In this document: piece by piece, positions 6,010-8,123 of the stretch
Numbering within the stretch: the stretch's first letter is position 1
How the letters are laid out: each line of letters begins with the position of its first letter
From: Nostoc cf. edaphicum LEGE 07299
Lineage (GTDB): Bacteria > Cyanobacteriota > Cyanobacteriia > Cyanobacteriales > Nostocaceae
Direction: 5' to 3'
NCBI RefSeq assembly: GCF_015207245.1
Contig: NZ_JADEXF010000110.1
Span: 1 to 8,123 of the forward strand
DNA length: 8,123 bases
The notes under the pieces: model-generated
Database searches by the model: none
Told to the model about the DNA's origin: nothing
Seen by the model: only the letters and a program-made list of their open reading frames with translations
Translations under genes and position numbers: made by a program

Positions 6010-7449
6010 TTATCCTTCTGTAACTTCTGTAGAAGTTTCGCTGTTTTCTTCCTCTGTCTGAAGTGCATCAGTATCAGCATCTGATTCTGCGTCTTCCGTT
6101 TCCTCCGCAGGACTCAAAGAACCTTCCGGTACAAGTTCAACTGATGAGTGTTCTAAGAGCCAATCAATGATTTTTGCGGTTAACAGTTCGTTTTCCACGA
6201 TTGAGCGCAGTTTATCTTCATCAACGTCCTGTTCCTCCGAGTACTGTTCTAAAAGTTCTGTAACTCTGGCTGCGATTTCTTCTAGTGTTACCTCGATAGA
6301 TTCGCGTTTGCCGATTTCCCGCAATGATAAGGAGCGTTTGATGCGTTCAATTGCTTCAGTACGCGATCGCTCCCGCAACTGCGGAATAATATCTTGAGTA
6401 AACAGCTTTCTCACATCCAATCCTTGTTGAGACAGCCGGATTGCTGTTTGGGTTAGCATTGCATCCACTTCTTGCTCAATCAATGTTGCTGGTAAGTCAA
6501 CTTCTACGTGCTTGAGCAGTTCCGTTAACAAGGCTTCCTGCTTATTGGTTTTTGTTTTGTCGTCCGCCTCTTTTTGATATCGCTCTACCAAAGAAGCGCG
6601 TAGCTCCTCTAAGGTTTCAAAATCGCTGATTTCCTGGGCGAAATCGTCATTTACTTCTGGTAGTTCCTTTTCCTTTAATTCTTTGAGCGTTACGGTGAAA
6701 GTTGCCGCTTTTCCAGCTAAATCTTCATTAGCATAAGGATCTGGGAACTGTGCCGCAATTTCTTTGGTTTCTTCAGGATTCATCCCCACTATTCCCGAAA
6801 TAAAGCCTGGAATAAACTTATCTTCTTGTAACTCGACTTGAAAATCAGTTGCTTCAGCTCCGGGAATTGGTTCTAGTTCTGCTGTTTCGTCCTCGCCCTC
6901 AACTCTGGCGAATGAACCTTTAAAATCGACTACGGCAATATCGCCGATTTGAGCTGCACGTCCTTCCACAGGAATCAATGTCGCCAATTCTTGACGTTCC
7001 TTATCCAGCGTGCTCTCCACTTGTTCTGGATCGAACTTGATTTCTTCGGCCTTGGCTTGCAAATCAGTGTACTGCACTAGATTCACTTCTGGTTCTACAT
7101 CCACCGCAGCTGAAATCGTCAAGGGTTTTCCAGGTTCATAATTATTAATCAAATCCTCAAAAGAGGAGCGCAATTGCGGCTGACCGATTGCTGGGATGGC
7201 TTCTTGTTTGACTGCTTGCTCAATGCCATCTTGAATTAGTTCTTCCAACGCTGCTGCCTTGATTCGAGTTGTACCCAGCCGTTGTAGTAATATCGGCCGA
7301 GGCACCTTGCCTTTACGAAACCCAGGAATATTGGCAGTACTTGCTAAGTTCTTAATGACCTGTTCGTAAGTTTGCTTGGTAATTTCCGGCGTAATCTCTA
7401 TTTCCAGGCCAATTTGGCTGGCGGGAAGTTTTTCCTGGGTAACTTTCAT
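6010..7449 (-). CDS. tig: trigger factor (ribosome-associated chaperone / peptidyl-prolyl isomerase)
   Basis: Chaperone that binds the ribosomal exit tunnel and shields nascent chains, with proline cis-trans isomerase activity; 479 aa, longer than E. coli (432). The N-terminal ribosome-binding domain (about 1-115) has the docking signature 'GFRKGKVP' (43-50), with the Phe-Arg-Lys tip intact. The FKBP-type PPIase domain is about 160-255, including 'GDIAVVDFKGSF' and 'FIPGFISGIVGMNPEE'. The helical C-terminal arms run to about 440. The last 40 residues (441-479) are a highly acidic Glu/Asp/Ser/Thr-rich tail that probably accounts for the extra length. The start 'MKVTQEKLPASQIGLEIEI' is typical of cyanobacterial trigger factors, although the Shine-Dalgarno is weak. 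It precedes clpP and clpX, the same order as in many bacteria. Confidence 0.97.
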   Translation of the reverse strand: MKVTQEKLPASQIGLEIEITPEITKQTYEQVIKNLASTANIPGFRKGKVPRPILLQRLGTTRIKAAALEELIQDGIEQAVKQEAIPAIGQPQLRSSFEDLINNYEPGKPLTISAAVDVEPEVNLVQYTDLQAKAEEIKFDPEQVESTLDKERQELATLIPVEGRAAQIGDIAVVDFKGSFARVEGEDETAELEPIPGAEATDFQVELQEDKFIPGFISGIVGMNPEETKEIAAQFPDPYANEDLAGKAATFTVTLKELKEKELPEVNDDFAQEISDFETLEELRASLVERYQKEADDKTKTNKQEALLTELLKHVEVDLPATLIEQEVDAMLTQTAIRLSQQGLDVRKLFTQDIIPQLRERSRTEAIERIKRSLSLREIGKRESIEVTLEEIAARVTELLEQYSEEQDVDEDKLRSIVENELLTAKIIDWLLEHSSVELVPEGSLSPAEETEDAESDADTDALQTEEENSETSTEVTEG

Positions 7450-7473
7450 GCTTCGTCTCTAGTTTTCTGGTAT

Positions 7474-7502
7474 TTTATACTCCGAGTACACACAAAACGC
7501 AA
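7474..7502 (-). promoter_or_regulatory. candidate tig promoter
   Basis: On the minus strand, TTGCGT (7502-7497) and TATAAA (7479-7474) are separated by exactly 17 bp; the -10 hexamer is followed by A and T (TATAAAAT). The start would be near 7467, giving a short leader of about 18 nt before the tig ATG. The -35 is a partial match (TTG only), but the spacing and position are good. Confidence 0.5.
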
Positions 7503-7522
7503 TAAAATAATTGTTTGCGTTT
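7495..7522. repeat. perfect inverted repeat over the tig -35 region
   Basis: AAACGCAA (7495-7502) and TTGCGTTT (7515-7522) form a perfect 8-bp inverted repeat with a 12-bp AT-rich spacer. The left arm includes the candidate tig -35 hexamer. The half-site centre spacing of about 20 bp (two helical turns) suits a dimeric regulator bound on one face of the DNA. The regulator is unknown. Confidence 0.55.
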
Positions 7523-7553
7523 ATGGCTTGATGTCTCTTAGGGGTAATGGAAG

Positions 7554-7605
7554 TTTGCCAAAAGGTCTTGTAACATCCAAGAATGGATGTTTGTCTTGGG
7601 GCAAA
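7554..7605. other. nested and competing hairpins in the tig upstream region
   Basis: A perfect 8-bp hairpin, AACATCCA-AGAA-TGGATGTT (7572-7591), sits inside an outer pairing TTTGCC (7554-7559) / GGCAAA (7600-7605). Alternatives that cannot form together with the 8-bp hairpin include CCAAGA (7577-7582) with TCTTGG (7594-7599), and TCTTG (7566-7570) with CAAGA (7578-7582). I see no known riboswitch or RNA family. It may be a small RNA, a regulatory site or a relic of a small mobile repeat. Confidence 0.4.
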
Positions 7606-7667
7606 GATCCAGTTTACTGCCAATTATCAAGGACTTGACATTTTACCTTCATAACAATTTGGTTAAT

Positions 7668-7688
7668 GGGGCATTGGGATTAGGGGGG
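7668..7688. repeat. short GGGGCAT-type heptad array upstream of tig
   Basis: GGGGCAT, TGGGATT and AGGGGGG follow one another as heptads. The first unit is identical to units of the array at 5884-5918, so the same repeat family flanks tig on both sides in the same orientation. Confidence 0.55.
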
Positions 7689-7706
7689 AAGTGATAGGGA
7701 AATAAT

Positions 7707-7748
7707 CTGTAACCCTTACCCTGTCACCTCTACCCTGTAACCTAATAC
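7707..7748. repeat. three 14-bp tandem units based on CTGTAACC
   Basis: Units begin at 7707 (CTGTAACCCTTACC), 7721 (CTGTCACCTCTACC) and 7735 (CTGTAACCTAATAC). The first two differ at three positions and the third decays toward its 3' end. The period of 14 is twice the heptad period of the other arrays here. No coding potential is seen. Confidence 0.7.
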
Positions 7749-8080
7749 GCTATTCCCTTCTTCACTCCCGACTTAACTCTAAAACTTGGGAATTAATTAT
7801 TCAGTCGGTTAACGCCGTGATATCCTGGTCTCAAAGAGTGGTTAGTACCCTAGCTTAAAGTTATAGTATTGAGTCTAGGTATTATCTAGCTATTATTAAG
7901 TTATGTGTGGTACGAGAGTGCATCTGTTACTTAACCGCATAGCTCAATCTTGCGTTATGCTGGCTTTTTACATTTAGCTGCTAGTATATTCTTCGTCTTG
8001 ATAAGCAAGTTTGTAGTCAATACATTTGTTTCTTTACAGGAAGGATGCTTGTTAAACCCCTAAATGCAGATATCTCCCTT
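7749..8080. other. intergenic stretch without a recognisable gene
   Basis: No credible reading frame, tRNA, rRNA or known small RNA was seen in these 332 bp. A weak hairpin GCATA (7937-7941) / TATGC (7956-7960) is followed by TGGC and T5, which is terminator-like but poor. Given the promoter candidate just beyond, this is most likely the upstream region of a rightward gene outside the window. Confidence 0.5.
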
Positions 8081-8110
8081 TTGCTGATAAATAACGGTTT
8101 ATTGTACAAT
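8081..8110 (+). promoter_or_regulatory. candidate promoter for a rightward gene beyond the window
   Basis: TTGCTG (8081-8086) is followed after 18 bp by TACAAT (8105-8110), which matches the -10 consensus at 5 of 6 positions. The -10 lies in a perfect 12-bp palindrome, TATTGTACAATA (8100-8111), a possible operator. A divergent gene upstream of tig would fit, but no coding sequence for it is inside the window. Confidence 0.4.
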
Positions 8111-8123
8111 ATATAGTTATAGT

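Larger units (their letters stand above)
327..6370. repeat. HIP1 octamers (GCGATCGC), seven dispersed copies
   Basis: Perfect GCGATCGC occurs at 327-334, 728-735, 843-850, 1989-1996, 2473-2480, 3820-3827 and 6363-6370, all inside coding regions. About 0.12 copies would be expected in 8.1 kb of random equal-composition DNA. This highly iterated palindrome is a known hallmark of many cyanobacterial genomes. The interval given spans the first to last copy and is not a continuous element. Confidence 0.9.

Noticed and set aside
5755..6084. 109-codon + strand frame between clpP and tig
   Set aside because: It crosses the GGGGCAT repeat array and the 3' end of tig, and its composition looks like translated repeat and pyrimidine tracts.
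7372..7638. 88-codon + strand frame over the start of tig
   Set aside because: It overlaps tig antisense, has no ribosome-binding site or recognisable domain, and runs through the hairpin cluster.
7635..7640. Perfect TTGACA -35 hexamer on the + strand
   Set aside because: No -10-like hexamer occurs 16-18 bp downstream; the sequence there is TTTGGT-like.
7780..7860. Possible tRNA or small RNA around GTTAACGCCGTGATATCC
   Set aside because: No cloverleaf, T-loop GGTTCRA or acceptor pairing could be drawn.
7937..7969. Hairpin GCATA/TATGC followed by T5
   Set aside because: The stem is only 5 bp with a 14-nt loop and low GC, and no gene ends just upstream.
8045..8116. Short ORF of 23 codons (MLVKPLNAD...) next to an AGGAAGG sequence
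   Set aside because: The Shine-Dalgarno-like bases abut the ATG, which is too close, and the peptide overlaps the best promoter candidate in the region.

Overview
The window looks like chromosomal DNA from a filamentous, Nostocales-type cyanobacterium. The evidence is seven perfect copies of the cyanobacterial octamer GCGATCGC in 8.1 kb (about 0.1 expected by chance with equal base frequencies), a tig-clpP-clpX cluster with cyanobacterial-type proteins, and short tandem repeats of the kind common in Nostoc/Anabaena intergenic DNA in most gaps between genes.

Layout. Positions 1-254 are an AT-rich upstream region ending in a CTCAGCACT repeat cluster and a strong Shine-Dalgarno. A GntR-type regulator (255-1238, +) is followed after a repeat-bearing gap by a class A FAD monooxygenase (1391-2587, +). 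These converge on a leftward block that reads, in transcription order, tig (7449-6010), clpP (5669-4971), clpX (4961-3621) and an alpha/beta hydrolase (3522-2602). clpP and clpX are 9 bp apart, and the clpX ribosome-binding site overlaps the clpP stop. A 340-bp gap between tig and clpP holds a likely separate clpP promoter with an overlapping dyad. The last 674 bp (7450-8123) hold no convincing gene. They contain the probable tig promoter, several inverted repeats, two tandem-repeat patches and a rightward promoter candidate at the window edge.

How the genes work together. Trigger factor meets nascent chains at the ribosome exit. ClpX unfolds tagged or damaged proteins and feeds them to ClpP, so the core block is a protein folding and turnover cluster. 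The hydrolase is on the same strand just downstream of clpX, but a pair of inverted heptad-repeat arrays separates them and the hydrolase start codon lies inside one array. The substrates of the hydrolase and the monooxygenase, and the signal sensed by the GntR protein, cannot be read from the sequence.

I see no convincing undescribed multi-gene system. The most interesting signals are non-coding: repeat arrays that form translation-initiation regions, and dyads that overlap the promoter candidates of tig and clpP.
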